A DNA stretch of 64,000 nucleotides from positions 28,725,671-28,789,670 of the forward strand of contig NW_020954556.1 of the NCBI RefSeq assembly GCF_900497805.2. Direction: 5' to 3'. A model generated the notes under the pieces. The model had not been told where the DNA came from and searched no databases. It saw only the letters and a list, made by a program, of their open reading frames with translations. Source of the stretch: Vombatus ursinus. Its lineage: Eukaryota > Chordata > Mammalia > Diprotodontia > Vombatidae. How positions within the stretch are numbered: the stretch's first letter is position 1; each line of letters begins with the position of its first letter. Shown piece after piece: positions 33,811 through 44,111 of the stretch. Made by a program: the position numbers and the translations under genes.

Positions 33811-33990
33811 ACGGCTAATATGGAAATGTTTTGCATGGACATTATAATTGACATCAAATTGCTTGCCTTCTCAAGGAGAGGGAGGGAGTGGAAGGGAGAA
33901 AGAGAATTTAAAACACAAAATTTTTTTAAATGATTGGCAAAAAATTTTTACATGTAATTGGGAAATAATGAATAAATAAAAATATATAAA
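33811..33990 (+). mobile_element. Very short 5'-truncated L1 tail with perfect 11-bp TSD
   Basis: Only the last 180 bp of L1 3' UTR (CTAATATGGAAATGTTTTGCATGG to the A-rich AATAAATAAAAATATATAAA). AAAGATGTTCA flanks it at 33800-33810 and 33991-34001 without mismatch, so the insertion is well defined. Confidence 0.85.
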
Positions 33991-34001
33991 AAAGATGTTC
34001 A

Positions 34002-34674
34002 TTTGATTACATCTATATGATATGATGTTGAAATAGATATTAGGCAACATTTGTTACTTTGAAAACCTACTGAGAGCAATCAAGAAAAATCTTTAACTTA
34101 AATGACAGAGTTTTAAAAATGAAACTAATATATATACCATTTAAATGAAAATTATATAATACAGGAGAATTTTATCAGACTCTACACTCACTGAATTCAG
34201 TCAAACTCAGGATGAAATACACGTCTACAAATTTTATTTTAAATTGTTCCTCATGCAATTTGTAAAAATTGTATATTTCATAAGCAATTGTTTGCATGAA
34301 GAACTATACCAGTTTTGCATGTTATTAAAAGAATAATAAATTTTATTTTAAAAAAAACCAGTCCATTAAAAGGAAAGCTGGCTGTAAAGTGATGTGACAA
34401 TGTGGGGCAGAAGATAAGGCATATCTATACGTCTATACAGTTGAGAAGCATGCTGGCTTTTTTGAGCCAAAGTTCTTCAAAGGGAGATTGAAAAGAAGAG
34501 ACTGGCATCTATCACAGTGAAGATAATAAAGATGAAGCAAATGTATTTGATGAGAAAATTTCCTCCCGAAACTTGCATGTTTTAAATGGAATATTCTAAA
34601 TAAATCAGTTCAAGCCCCTCAAATTCATACTCTGATACAGAGATAAAGTGCATTTGTGAAATAGTTAGAAGCAT
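34002..34674. other. Intron, no feature recognised
   Basis: A+T-rich between two L1 tails. Confidence 0.5.
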
Positions 34675-34925
34675 ATTGGTCAGTACAATGACCAACCAGA
34701 GGTGAGGGCCTCAAGATGCAAAATAAAATACATGGTCAGATCAATGTGGGAATTTGTTTTGCTTGACTATCAATATTTATTACAACGATTTTTCTTCTTT
34801 TTCCACTGGAGGTGGGGTAGAAGGAAAGACAAGGGAAGGTCAATATAAGAGGGGAGGGGGTGGGGATGGAATGACAGTGGGAAGGGAGAGAGAATAACTA
34901 AAGTTTTAAAAGAAAAGTTTACAGG
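34675..34925 (+). mobile_element. L1 3' UTR fragment
   Basis: GTACAATGACCAACCAGAGG, GTGGGAATTTGTTTTGCTTGAC and the purine-rich GGAAAGACAAGGGAAGGTCAA repeat the 3' UTR type of the L1 at 15.2-16.2 kb. Ends with a G-rich stretch. Confidence 0.6.
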
Positions 34926-35464
34926 AGAAAACAAAAGAAAAGCCAGAAAGAAATTCAGAAGCAAGATAGCTTTGCAAGTTACATATTGAATCTATTACAC
35001 ATTTTAAAAGAAATGCAAGCTGTAAAGAATATATTTTGGTTTCACATACATGCCTCTTTTTCTCTTCTACTTTGTATACAGAAATGCTTATTTAGTGTTT
35101 ATGTTCATAATTTTAAAATAAAAAATGAAAAAACATTAGGGCAATGAGTAATGTTTACAAAACAGTATTTCAGATATTCATTAATTTAAAAAAAAACTTA
35201 TCCTGCAGAAATAAAGAATTCTTTATTAGTCATTTGACTCATCTGCAAAAGACATTCTCATTTTATTTTAAAAACTTAAATATTTCTAAATATGAATGGT
35301 TAAAGAACCCAATGCCATATAGACAAATACCTTTGCTGTTACTACATCTAAACATATACCTTGTGATTGTAAGTGGAAACAAGTGTTAGAACACGAAAAC
35401 CTTACGTTTTGGCTATGGGTAAATAAAGAGCTTTCTAATTTACCAAACAAAGCAATACAAATTT
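34926..35464. other. Intron, no feature recognised
   Basis: A+T-rich single-copy-looking sequence. Confidence 0.5.
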
Positions 35465-35690
35465 TACTGTTCTTACTGCTCGGCATTACAGCAGATAGAG
35501 TGCTCTAAGTTCAAATCTGGCCTCAGGCCTTTCCTAGCTGTGTGATCTTCAGCAAAGTCCCTTGACCTATATCTGCCTCAGTTTCCGCTTCTTCAAAATG
35601 AGGATAATAATAGCACCTACTTCCTAGGGTTGTTGTGAGGAAAAAATGAAATAATTGATAATATCCACAAAGCAGCCTCTGCAAATTCCC
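35465..35690 (+). mobile_element. MIR/THER-like SINE
   Basis: ATAGAGTGCTCTAAGTTCAAA, TAGCTGTGTGATCTTCAGC, ATCTGCCTCAGTTTCCGC, AGGATAATAATAGCACC and GGTTGTTGTGAGGAAAAAATG. Confidence 0.82.
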
Positions 35691-35854
35691 ATGATTCTGG
35701 ATCATTGAGGCATTTTCCAAAGAAAGTAGGTCATATTACTTCCTGACACCCCTAATGTTGTCTTAAACAGGGTTTTTGTTTTTGTTTTGTTCTAAATCAG
35801 TGATTTAATTGGTGTAGAGAGTGTGGAAAACTCCCTTCCAAGTGGATCAGAATC

Positions 35855-35992
35855 ACCTGGGGCACTGAGAAGTTAAACAATGCTGTACAAGGTCATGGCT
35901 ACAGCTGGTGCATTTCAGAGGCAGGTTTTGAAAGCAGGTTTTCCTGACTCCAAAACCAGCCTTCTCTCAACTGTGTCAAGATGCCTCTCAAA
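35855..35992 (-). mobile_element. MIR-like SINE fragment, inverted
   Basis: AGGTCATGGCTACAGCTGGTG, GCAGGTTTTCCTGACTCC and AACTGTGTCAAGATGCCTC; diverged. Confidence 0.45.
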
Positions 35993-36374
35993 CAGAGTAC
36001 AATTTTTTTTAAGCAAAAAGTTTATTTAATTGTATGTTACTATAATGGAAAGGCACAATCCCTTTCAAATAATAATTCTATGAGCCATTTGTTTCACATC
36101 CAAATAGAGTGGCAGGAAGGGAATTTTCCAGGGCAGCTTTGAGCCATAGATCCCCTTCAACAGTTAGGTATTAGTGTCTCTTAGCCCTACCAACCAAATA
36201 CAAAGTGACCCTTCTGTCTTAAATTTAGTTCGAGTGAGATGGCAATCTCCCTCCAACCCTACAGGAAAGAGCCTGAGGGGCATGTGGTTGGGGCAGGCCC
36301 TCCTCTGGGAAGGAAAGAAGTCACACTATCGGGGCACAAGGTATCTGGTCCAACCTTTGCATCCTCTTCCCATA
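35993..36374. other. Intron, no feature recognised
   Basis: The 86-codon frame at 36174-36434 runs into the MITE and is chance. Confidence 0.5.
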
Positions 36375-36584
36375 AACACGTGTCAAACACATAGCAAAGC
36401 ACAACACTCTCAGGTACAAGACAAATCAGATTAAAATGTAATTGGGAAATACTTAACAAAATAAAAAGAAATACATAAAACACAAATAATATTAATATGT
36501 AGTTTTCTAAGTCAATATGTGACCCACAGAGATCCATATGTAAGATTTAGTGACCCCAGTTTCTATTTGAGTTTGGCACTGCTA
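36375..36584 (-). mobile_element. hAT-type MITE, GTGTCAAA family (copy 2, inverted)
   Basis: Reads in reverse relative to 20119-20317: GTGTCAAACAC at the low end, ATTAAAATGTAATTGGGAAA, then TAGTTTTCTAAGTCAATATG and GAGTTTGGCACTG at the high end. The two copies align over their whole length, which defines the element boundaries independently. Confidence 0.72.
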
Positions 36585-36694
36585 CCTTTACACATAACAC
36601 GCGAAGTAGAAGCGGTTGCTAAAACCATTAGGCTCAGCCAGGATCAACAGCTGATGCTTTTATGGAGAAATCTGATAAGATTGGGAGACGAAGA

Positions 36695-36900
36695 ATGCAG
36701 TCAATAAACATTACTTACTTATGTGCCAGGTACTGTGCTGGAGATACAAATATGGAAGAAAAAAAAAAGATGGGCCTGCCCTAAGGGGTTTACAATCTAA
36801 TAGGGGAAGATAATATGCAAAAAGAAGCTGAGGTGGGGTGGGGAGAGAGCTGGGGAAGAATTTGGGGGAAGAGGTGGAGAAAGGACCCAACACAGGGGCA
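36695..36900 (-). mobile_element. L2 3' end, inverted
   Basis: CAATAAACATTACTTACTTATG, TGCCAGGTACTGTGCTGG, GCCCTAAGGGGTTTACAATC and AGATAATATGC. It runs into an unclassified block with an internal duplication. Confidence 0.72.
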
Positions 36901-36943
36901 TGGTAGAGTCCAGTCCAAGGAGTACAAGCTGGTGGGAAATGAA
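36900..36943. repeat. 44-bp direct repeat, copy 1
   Basis: ATGGTAGAGTCCAGTCC...GGGAAATGAA; matches 37114-37157 at 38 of 44 bases, all six differences being transitions. Confidence 0.8.
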
Positions 36944-37113
36944 GAGATGATTGACCTCGAAGCCCTCTTTAAATGCAAGCTTTGGGAGGAGTTCTTTGTT
37001 CCACCCTTCAGCCCTCCAATCAGAGGGCTGAGAGTACTGATGAGGTGTGAGTAACAAACCTGAGGCAATGTCACAGGATGATGAGTATTCTGATGATGAG
37101 GTTTCCTGGGAAT

Positions 37114-37157
37114 ATGGTAGAATCCAGTCTGAGGAGTGCAAGCTAATGGGAAATGAA
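37114..37157. repeat. 44-bp direct repeat, copy 2
   Basis: ATGGTAGAATCCAGTCT...GGGAAATGAA, 214 bp downstream of copy 1 in the same orientation, just before an L2 in plus orientation. Confidence 0.8.
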
Positions 37158-37164
37158 TTTTATC

Positions 37165-37725
37165 TTCAAAACAGCTCTCAAATACACCCGCTTCTCTCCT
37201 TTAACACAACCACCATAATGGTACAGGCTCTTATTACCTCATGCTTGGACTACTATAATAGCCTGCTGGTGAGTCTGCCTGCCATAACCCCTAACTCAAT
37301 AAACTCCAGTGGTTCCCTATCACCTCCAGTATCAAATACTATATCCTCTGTTTCATAACCTGGCCCACTCATCTTTCCAGTCTTATTCCTTGCACCTCCC
37401 ACACACCATCTGTTCCACTGACTCTGGCCCCCTTGCTTTTCCTCCAACAAAACACTCCATCTCCTACCGGGGCATTATCACTGGCTGCCCCCCCATGCTG
37501 GGAACTCTCCCTGCTCATCTCTGCCTCTTGGCCTCCCTGGCTTCCTTGAAGTCTCAGCTAAAGTCTCACCTGCAAGAAGCCTTTTCCAGTCCTCCCTCTG
37601 TGGCTTACCCCCAATTTATCTTGTTTGTACGAAGTCATGTGCTGTCTCTCCAATTAGACTGAGGTCCTTGAGAGCATAGTTTAACGCAGAGTAGGTACCA
37701 TAATAAATGCTAGTTGACTGACAGT
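37165..37725 (+). mobile_element. L2 LINE (ORF2 C-terminus and 3' end)
   Basis: Frame 37047-37358 includes VQALITSCLDYYNSLLVSLP, the L2 ORF2 word before the C-terminus; next come CCTCCCTGGCTTCCTTGAAG, GCAAGAAGCCTTTTCC, TTAGACTGAGGTCCTTGAG and TAATAAATGCTAGTTGACTG. Confidence 0.88.
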
Positions 37726-37727
37726 GT

Positions 37728-37985
37728 CTTAGTTAACCCTTTCACCTCTATGTCATCCCTAAACTTGACAAGCATACCATCTATTAGACATCTTCCACTG
37801 ATCCTTGATAAAAATGTTGTGTAGGATAGGGCCAAGGATACAGCATTGAAGTACACTTTTTCTCTAAGATGTTATCAGATTATTGGTGACTACTCTTTGG
37901 ATCTAGTTATTTAACAAGTTCCAAATTTATCTAATTATAGAACTGGTAAAATCAAAAAGATAATTAAGAAAATTTTGGTGGTCAA
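37728..37985 (-). mobile_element. CR1/L3 LINE fragment, inverted
   Basis: ATGTCATCCCTAAACTTGAC, CTGATCCTTGATAAAAATGTTG, AGGATAGGGCCAAGGATAC and TTGGTGACTACTCTTTGG. Confidence 0.75.
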
Positions 37986-38054
37986 AAGTGGAAAATCAAA
38001 GTTGATATTGATATTTCACTGAAAGTAAAATTAAGCACCAAAAGATTCTTTTAA

Positions 38055-38165
38055 CAGTCATCTCCTTGAGGGCAGGAATGGTTTTGTTTTCATCTTTTGA
38101 CTCTCCTGTACAACCAAAGCCTGGCACTCTAGGTACTCAGGAAATATTTGTTGAAGTAAACACAA
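38055..38165 (+). mobile_element. L2 3' end
   Basis: CATCTCCTTGAGGGCAGGAATG, AAGCCTGGCACTCTAGG and AGGAAATATTTGTTGAAG. Confidence 0.72.
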
Positions 38166-39044
38166 AATAGGAACTAGAATAAAGAAAATAAAGCAAGATA
38201 GGTTTATTGAAAGGAAATAATCATGCTAAAGAAGGGGCAGTTGGGGAGGATGGAAAGAAGTCAGGTGTCCTAGGATTCTGGATAGAATGGCCACCCAAAC
38301 TGATGAAGCTCATTGGGTTGTTAGAGGGTTCTTATAGGGGTCAAGTCCCCAGGCACTGGGGAAAGAGAGTGAGGAGTCTGGACCTGATATGTAGGTCAAA
38401 ATTAAGAAGACTGGTGCTGATTCATGCTGTGGGGAAACACTAGGGAATTAAGAGGTTTGCTGATATTCAAACTGCCAGTTAGCAGGTGACTGCAGGCCCT
38501 GCTTTGATGATGACTCAGGGGATCTGAGCAGGGCAGTGAGGCTATGGAAGTCCTTATACCTTAAATCCTGTATAATCCTCTACCCCCTAAACAAAAAAAA
38601 AAATTCTAACTCACAAAGGCACAAAGTGGAAGTGTGGTTGATAAAACCTACAGATCTATTTGCAATTTAAGAAAAAAGCTAATTTACATTATGTTGAGAT
38701 ATCAGTTACTATTCATCCTAGTGAGTGGTTAAAATAAATTGCTTGAATTTGGATTCATGTAACAACCTCCTGAGCTTTCCAGTTTATACATTTTAAACCA
38801 ATAAAACACTGACATCAATTTCACAATACAACTGTCACATATATAGAGGGATCAAATGAACTAAACAAAAATTAATAATTCATTATTGAGTTAATAACAA
38901 ACTTTTTCCTATTTGTGAATAAAACAAGTGAATAAAATGTCCACAGAACATTTTTTAGAAAAGAATTTGGAGGAGGAGGGTACAGAAAAGGGGACTGGAC
39001 CTATGATTTTGTTGGGACAATGATCTCCCAAAGAGGAAATCCCT
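38166..39044. other. Intron, no firm feature
   Basis: 38190-38590 has AATAAA-like text on the minus strand and distinct composition; an old LTR-type repeat is possible but unproven. Confidence 0.4.
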
Positions 39045-39232
39045 TCTACTTATGCAGACCAGCACCTGCTCTTCAACTAAGAGGCTTAGAGAGTTGCCTA
39101 TAGCATTGGGAGGTCAAGTGACCTGCCCAGGGTCACAGAGCTTAGGTGTTTTAGAGGCAGAACTTGAATCCACCAGGTATTCTAACCTCTGAGACCAGCT
39201 CTCTATCCACTGCATCCCACTGCCTCTGTACA
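39045..39232 (-). mobile_element. Marsupial SINE (MIR/CORE type), inverted
   Basis: GGTCAAGTGACCTGCCCAGG, GTCACAGAGCTTAGGTG, AGAACTTGAATCCACC and CTCTATCCACTGCATCCCAC. Confidence 0.7.
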
Positions 39233-40272
39233 AACAGAATTTTTACAACAGTATTTTTTTTTCACTAAAACTAAACAGAATGGCAAATATTGCAATACAA
39301 TTATAGAATGTTCACAAAAAGTTTAAAGGAAAGAGTGCACGAAGGAAGCACAAAAGAAAATCTAATTAAAGATACTGTCTTAATGGGGGCAAAAGGATAA
39401 AACCCACATCATGATGTACTGGGAGTACATATGTGATTATTTATCTTAATAATTTCATATTGTAAAAAAAACTTGATTAGGTTATTCAATAATCTGGGCT
39501 TTCTAGATCTAATTATGAGTTCTCTTTTCATACACACAAATACATAAACCAAGTTAATAAAGGCCTGATCTGGAAATTCATATGCAATACAAAACCAAAT
39601 GGATCCAAAAGGTATTGGGATAGTGGTTAAAAGGACTGAATCAGGTAGCCTAATATGGCTGTGGTCATTAAAAAGCAGAAAAATATGGCTTTTTTCAGTG
39701 AACATGATTGAAAACTGACACAATTGAATCAAAGACTATCTAAGGCATAATGCAAAAAATCCAAACTCAGAAACTTTAAGACTAGGAGATTTGACATCGC
39801 TTCCTCAAACTGGCTTAGACTGTGAAAATAAATAGGTAAGAGAGTTCTGTGGGGTTTTTTCTCTAAATCACAATTTGTAGTCTTTATTTAGGATCCCAAT
39901 CACAGCTTTTGAGATTCTGATCCTCTGCCAAGAATTCTGAGATCTACCTAAAATGCATTTAGAGGCAGCTCTTTTGCATTTTTTCAATCAAAACTTGGGC
40001 ATATTCTGTTTGTGTTGGCCAGCTCCCATGACCCTTAGTCTAGGTTACAGACTCCTCCCACAATATGGTGCCATCCACATTCTCAGGAAACTGACTCACA
40101 TAAGAGCAACACGAAATAGGATCTTTTGATATTATTTCTAAATATTCATAGAAGGCAGATGGTGCCAAAGACAATTACTACACAAAATTAACTTAAGTGC
40201 TACAAGGTATTCTAGCATAAATAATAATGAAAATACAAATCCACAGTTTCTCAAATGAAATATTAAAATTTA
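39233..40272. other. Intron 2 sequence next to COMMD1 exon 2, no repeat recognised
   Basis: About 1 kb of repeat-poor sequence beside the donor site; frames on the minus strand (39409-39732) are not in phase with the exon. Confidence 0.55.
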
Positions 40273-40278
40273 CCTTAC
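40273..40278 (-). promoter_or_regulatory. COMMD1: Splice donor of COMMD1 exon 2
   Basis: Minus-strand sequence CAG|GTAAGG follows the last codon (Gln). This is close to the metazoan donor consensus. Reading past it gives Val-Arg and then a stop, so the true protein continues only through splicing to exon 3. Confidence 0.93.
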
Positions 40279-40560
40279 CTGGCCACTTTTCCCCAGTTCT
40301 AGTTCCACAATAGCAACAGGAGCATTAATTAGGTCTAGGTGTTTTGACTGAGACTTCAAATCCACTCTCCAATTCATGGCTTTCAGACTGTTTTCCCATC
40401 GACTTTGATTGATTAGACTCTCCTTGATTTTTGTCTTGTGATTTTTCCAAAATTTGGAAATGACTGCTGCTTGATCAGCTGTAATTCCACCTTGTTTTTT
40501 GGTTTGAGCAGTCAGAAATGCCTCTAATTGGTTGAAATCCATGTCTGCAGACGCAATCGA
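40279..40560 (-). CDS. COMMD1: COMMD1 exon 2 (internal coding exon)
   Basis: COMMD1 is a subunit of the Commander/CCC endosomal trafficking complex; it affects copper export through ATP7A/ATP7B, sodium-channel turnover and NF-kB (RelA) degradation. On the minus strand the exon reads 94 codons without a stop, starting SIASADMDFNQLEAFLTAQ and ending VELELGKSGQ. From memory of the 190-residue human protein this is about residues 61-154: the end of the N-terminal helical domain and the first part of the COMM domain, including its Trp (NWRVD) and the PVAIVELELGK strand. Length is 282 bp, phase 0 at both ends, so skipping it would keep frame. Differences from human are mostly conservative and cluster in the linker before the COMM domain. 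The internal ATG is not a start: coding continues six codons upstream to the splice site. Exon 1 should lie beyond 64000 and exon 3 below position 1. Confidence 0.96.
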
Positions 40561-40586
40561 CTAGAAAGATAAAAGGGGAAAAAAAG
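40561..40586 (-). promoter_or_regulatory. COMMD1: Splice acceptor of COMMD1 exon 2
   Basis: Read on the minus strand, a nearly pure pyrimidine tract (ccccttttatctttctag) ends in AG directly before TCG, the first codon of the exon. No other AG lies between the tract and the exon, so the boundary is well fixed. Confidence 0.93.
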
Positions 40587-40612
40587 AAGTACTAATCATT
40601 TGGCAAATTGAA

Positions 40613-40795
40613 TCATAATAATAATAATAATAATATTCACATGTATTTAGGACCAAATTTTTCTCATGCCAATCCCATGAGGTAAGTAGTGAAGGGATTA
40701 TTATTCCTACTTTACATTTGAAGAAACTGAGACTCTTGAGAAATCAAATGGTTTACTTGTGTTTGACAGCATGTAAGTGTTAATTCCTGGCAAAT
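40613..40795 (-). mobile_element. MIR/THER-like SINE, inverted, with (AAT)n at its tail
   Basis: (AAT)n at 40613-40634, then AATCCCATGAGGTAAGTAG, ACATTTGAAGAAACTGAGAC and ATGGTTTACTTGTGTTTGAC. It is the nearest repeat to COMMD1 exon 2 on the intron 1 side, about 50 bp from the acceptor. Confidence 0.65.
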
Positions 40796-40991
40796 TTGTA
40801 GAATTAGAAGAACAGCTAAAACTATCTAGAAAAGGAAGCAATGACCTCAGGGCCAATAAGACTTCAATAAGAACAGGTCATGACAAACTAATATCATTTC
40901 CATTTTGGGGACAAGTTTATTAGGCTGGTAGTCCAGGGAAATGCTGTAGATAAGGTTTAGTTAGATTGTATTTTTCATAATAATATTTGTT

Positions 40992-41325
40992 GATCTAAGA
41001 CGATTCCAAAAGACTCATGATAAAAAATGCTATCCACATGCAGAGAAAGAACTATGGAGTCTGAATGAAGATTGAAATACACTATTTTTCCTTTTTTTTT
41101 TTTCTTTTTGGTTTTTTCTTTCTCATAGTTTTTCTCTTTCATTCTAATTCTTCTTTACAATGTGACTAATGTGGAAATATTTTTAACATGATTGTACATG
41201 TATGGCCTATAGAGATTGTACTCCATCTTGGGGAGAGGAAGGGGAGGAGGAGAAAATTGAAAACTCAAAATCTTATAAAAGTGAATGCTGAAAATTAAAA
41301 ATAAATAAATAAATAAATAAATATT
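40992..41325 (+). mobile_element. 5'-truncated L1 3' UTR with (AAAT)n tail
   Basis: From GATCTAAGACGATTCCAAAAG through GCAGAGAAAGAACTATGGAG, a T-rich block and TTGGGGAGAGGAAGGGGAGG to an (AAAT)n tail at 41297-41323. It lies about 430 bp beyond the acceptor side of COMMD1 exon 2, antisense to the gene, and interrupts a CR1/L3 copy. Confidence 0.8.
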
Positions 41326-41489
41326 TTATAAGGAATTATTTTTGTAACCTACACTTAACAAATGCTAAATAAAATCATTGCTGCAACATTCATAGTAGAT
41401 TAGAAAACAAGAATTATGTATGAAACTGAATATATTACAGATTGCTTTATTAAAAGACAAGTACACAATAAATTCAATATGCAACTTCC

Positions 41490-41745
41490 AAATCAGTCCT
41501 ATTTGTGATTCTTTCTGGCCTTCCTTCTGTTCTTTTCTGTGAATTTTTAATAAATGCTTTAGTGATCCCTTTTTCATCCTTTCCTTTACTTTTTTTTTTC
41601 ACTATTCTATCCCTAGCCTCCCTCTCCCTCTTATCTACCCTACTGAAAAAACAAATATGCATGATAAAACAGAACAAAATCCCACATTGGCCATGTCTGA
41701 AAATATGTCTTATTCTATCTCATGAGTCTATGACCTCTCTGTCAA
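41490..41745 (-). mobile_element. L1 3' UTR, inverted
   Basis: CCTACTGAAAAAACAAATATGC, AAAATCCCACATTGGCCATG and GTCTGAAAATATGTCTTATTC are the complement of the 15.9-16.1 kb L1 tail. It is a second insertion into the same CR1/L3 copy. Confidence 0.6.
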
Positions 41746-41794
41746 GTGTTTTCCTAGATTTTATCAAAGCATTTGACAAAATCTCTTATAATAA

Positions 41795-42040
41795 TAATTA
41801 GTATTTACATAGTACTTTAAGGCATATAAGCTGCCTCTAAATGCATTTTAGGTAGATCTCATCTGATTCTCACGGTAACCTTGTGAGGTAGGTGCTATAT
41901 TACCCCCATTTTAATGATGAAGAGGCAGGGTAAAGTTAAATGACTTGCCCAGAATCACATAGCTAATAAGTATCTGAGGTAGGATTCAAATTCAGATCTT
42001 CCTGATTCTAAGCCCAATACTCTTTCTACTTCACCAGCCA
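41795..42040 (-). mobile_element. MIR/THER-like SINE, inverted, inside CR1/L3
   Basis: TGATTCTCACGGTAACCTTG, ACTTGCCCAGAATCACATAGC, GGATTCAAATTCAGATCTTCC and ACTCTTTCTACTTCACC; CR1/L3 words occur just before and after it. Confidence 0.78.
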
Positions 42041-42904
42041 GTTGCTTCCACACAGAGAGATACAGACTAGATGAGTTCATTGAATTCAGAGCTGGCTGCA
42101 CAGCCAGACCCAAAGAGTCATATAAATGGTTCCATATCAAACTGGAAGAAGGTCTTGAGCGCAGGACCATAAGAATCTGTCTTTGCCCCTGGGCCATTTG
42201 ACATTTTTATCAATGACTGATAATAATATAAAATGGTCACTTATCAAACTTACTGATGATGAAAACTAGGTAGAAAAGTTAACACAGATTTTGGTCTTAA
42301 GATACAAAAAGACTTCTATAGACTAAAACATTGTATTGAACCTAATAAGAGGAAATGCAATCAGTCAACAAGCATTTTGTAGCAGGGGTGATCAGGGGAA
42401 CCACTGAGTTAATGAACTGGTGTACCTCCCCCTCCCACAGAGCTGAACATATCCTCTGTCTCCTTGCTGAGGGATATGAACCTTGATAAGATGAAACAAG
42501 AAACTCCTGTTGGTCCCCAGAGACAAAAGGGTTGCACTAAAGATGACTGCCAACAATATCATTGGTTGTTTCATGGGTTGTCACAGTCAGAAAATTTATA
42601 ATAGGCTAGCCTACTGGTGATGAACCTTTCCATACTTAGCTAGGATGGTCCTAGAAAAGCAGAGCTGATCTATTGCTGGTACTATACTCAAAGCCTTTCT
42701 AGGATGGTAAAATTTTCCAGATTTTATGTTCCACTGGCATAGCCTTTGAGAACCCAGGGTCACATCCATTCCCTACTGAGGAATTAAAGTAGGTTTTCAT
42801 GGAATTTAAGGATGATAAAAATAAAAATCACTTTTCTATCTACTACCTCATTTGAGTCTCATGAGGCTGAGATTGAAGAGATACCCAAAAATCAACCTGG
42901 AAGT

Positions 42905-43125
42905 CATACAATGCTAGGTCTACATTCAGAGAGACCCAAGTTCAAAGCTTACTAGCTGTGTGATCCTAGGCAACTTGCTCTGTTTGCTTCAGTTTCCTCA
43001 ACCATAAAATGGGGATAATAGCATCTATCTCCCACGGTTATCATAAGGATAAAATGAGATTATAATTGTAAAGCACTTACTACAGTGCCTGGGACGTGGT
43101 ATATGCTTTATAAATGTTAGCTATT
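42905..43125 (+). mobile_element. MIR/THER-like SINE, near full length
   Basis: ACTAGCTGTGTGATCCTAGGC, TTGCTTCAGTTTCCTCAACC, AAAATGGGGATAATAGCATC, GTAAAGCACTTACTACAGTG and GTTAGCTATTATTAATTC. Confidence 0.85.
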
Positions 43126-43214
43126 ATTAATTCAAGGTTCTGCTAATTCAATAAATATCTATGGTATTGTCAAATCTTTCAATATTCATAAAATACACTT
43201 ATGCTTGCATGCTA

Positions 43215-43388
43215 AAATGTCTTTGCAAGTTAGGAGACCCAGGTTCTAATCCCAGCTCTTCCATTAACTAGAGAGAGCTATGACCTTGGACAAGTCATTT
43301 ATCCTGTGCCTTTCTTCTTTATTAGTAAAATAAAGGGGCTGAATTAAATGACGAGCAAGATCCCTTGTAATGCTAAAGTTCTATCATT
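43215..43388 (+). mobile_element. MIR-like SINE
   Basis: GGAGACCCAGGTTCTAATCC, CTATGACCTTGGACAAGTC and TTAGTAAAATAAAGGGGCTG follow MIR order. Confidence 0.65.
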
Positions 43389-43844
43389 CTGCTCACTTGT
43401 TGAAGATCAGCTATCAATCTTGCTTTGTTTTACATGGAGAAAATGCAAATATCTTTCCCTTTTCTCTCCCTACTCAAACAGTCCCTTAATTATAGGAAGG
43501 CTGAAAGGAAATGTTTTATTTTGCAATTATCAGAGGGTTCTAAAATTTCTGGCTATGACACTGAATATAGTCATCTTTTCATATGGTGGATAATATATCA
43601 TCATGTCATATTTATTATTTCCATTAGCAACTTGTTCTACTATATACTGTGGCAACTCAAAAGCTTGTCTATATAGTCTTCTCAAATGATGATGAAAGTG
43701 AACTTTCTTTTGTCATACCCTACAAATGAACTGTTAAATACTTTGATAAACTTCAAAGTCACATTCTCCCCCAGTTTGGGTTAGTTTTCATCATGAATAT
43801 GCTACTTAAATTCATTCAAATTTATAAAGATGATGAGAAATTCA

Positions 43845-44095
43845 ATTCAACAAATATTGTTTAAATACTTACTATATTTAAGACGCTGAAAAGGAAATAC
43901 AAAGACAAAAACAAACCCACTCAAGATGCCCATTTTTTACTAAAAAAAAAATACAAGAAGTACACAAATACATGAATACAAGACAGCTTGAGGAAGAAGA
44001 GAGTAAGAGGCAAAAAAAAGCTTTCCATGAGTTTCATCTAAAATGATCTTTGAAGGAAGCTAGGGATTCTAAAAAAGTGGAGATGAGGAGGGGCC
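43845..44095 (-). mobile_element. L2 3' region, inverted
   Basis: CAATTCAACAAATATTG, AATACTTACTATATTTAAG, then AGACAGCTTGAGGAAGAAG and TTTGAAGGAAGCTAGGG; old copy ending at the MITE of 44.1 kb. Confidence 0.65.
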
Positions 44096-44111
44096 TATAA
44101 TAAGCCTATAA

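Larger units (their letters stand above)
40797..42400 (+). mobile_element. CR1/L3 LINE, split into pieces by two L1 tails and a MIR
   Basis: Piece 1 (40797-40990): AAGAACAGGTCATGACAAAC, AGGGAAATGCTGTAGATAAGG. Piece 2 (41750-41794): TAGATTTTATCAAAGCATTTGAC (protein FIKAFDKIS, the LINE RT motif). Piece 3 (42140-42400): CTTTGCCCCTGGGCCATTTG, ACATTTTTATCAATGACTG and AAACTTACTGATGATGAAAAC (degraded ADD box). Inserts are the L1 tails at 40992-41325 and 41490-41745 and the MIR at 41795-42040. It lies 240 bp beyond the exon 2 acceptor. Confidence 0.78.

Noticed and set aside
36797-37358. Several overlapping 80-114-codon frames on both strands
   Set aside because: They lie in inverted and direct L2 sequence and an unclassified repeat; no conserved domain apart from L2 ORF2.
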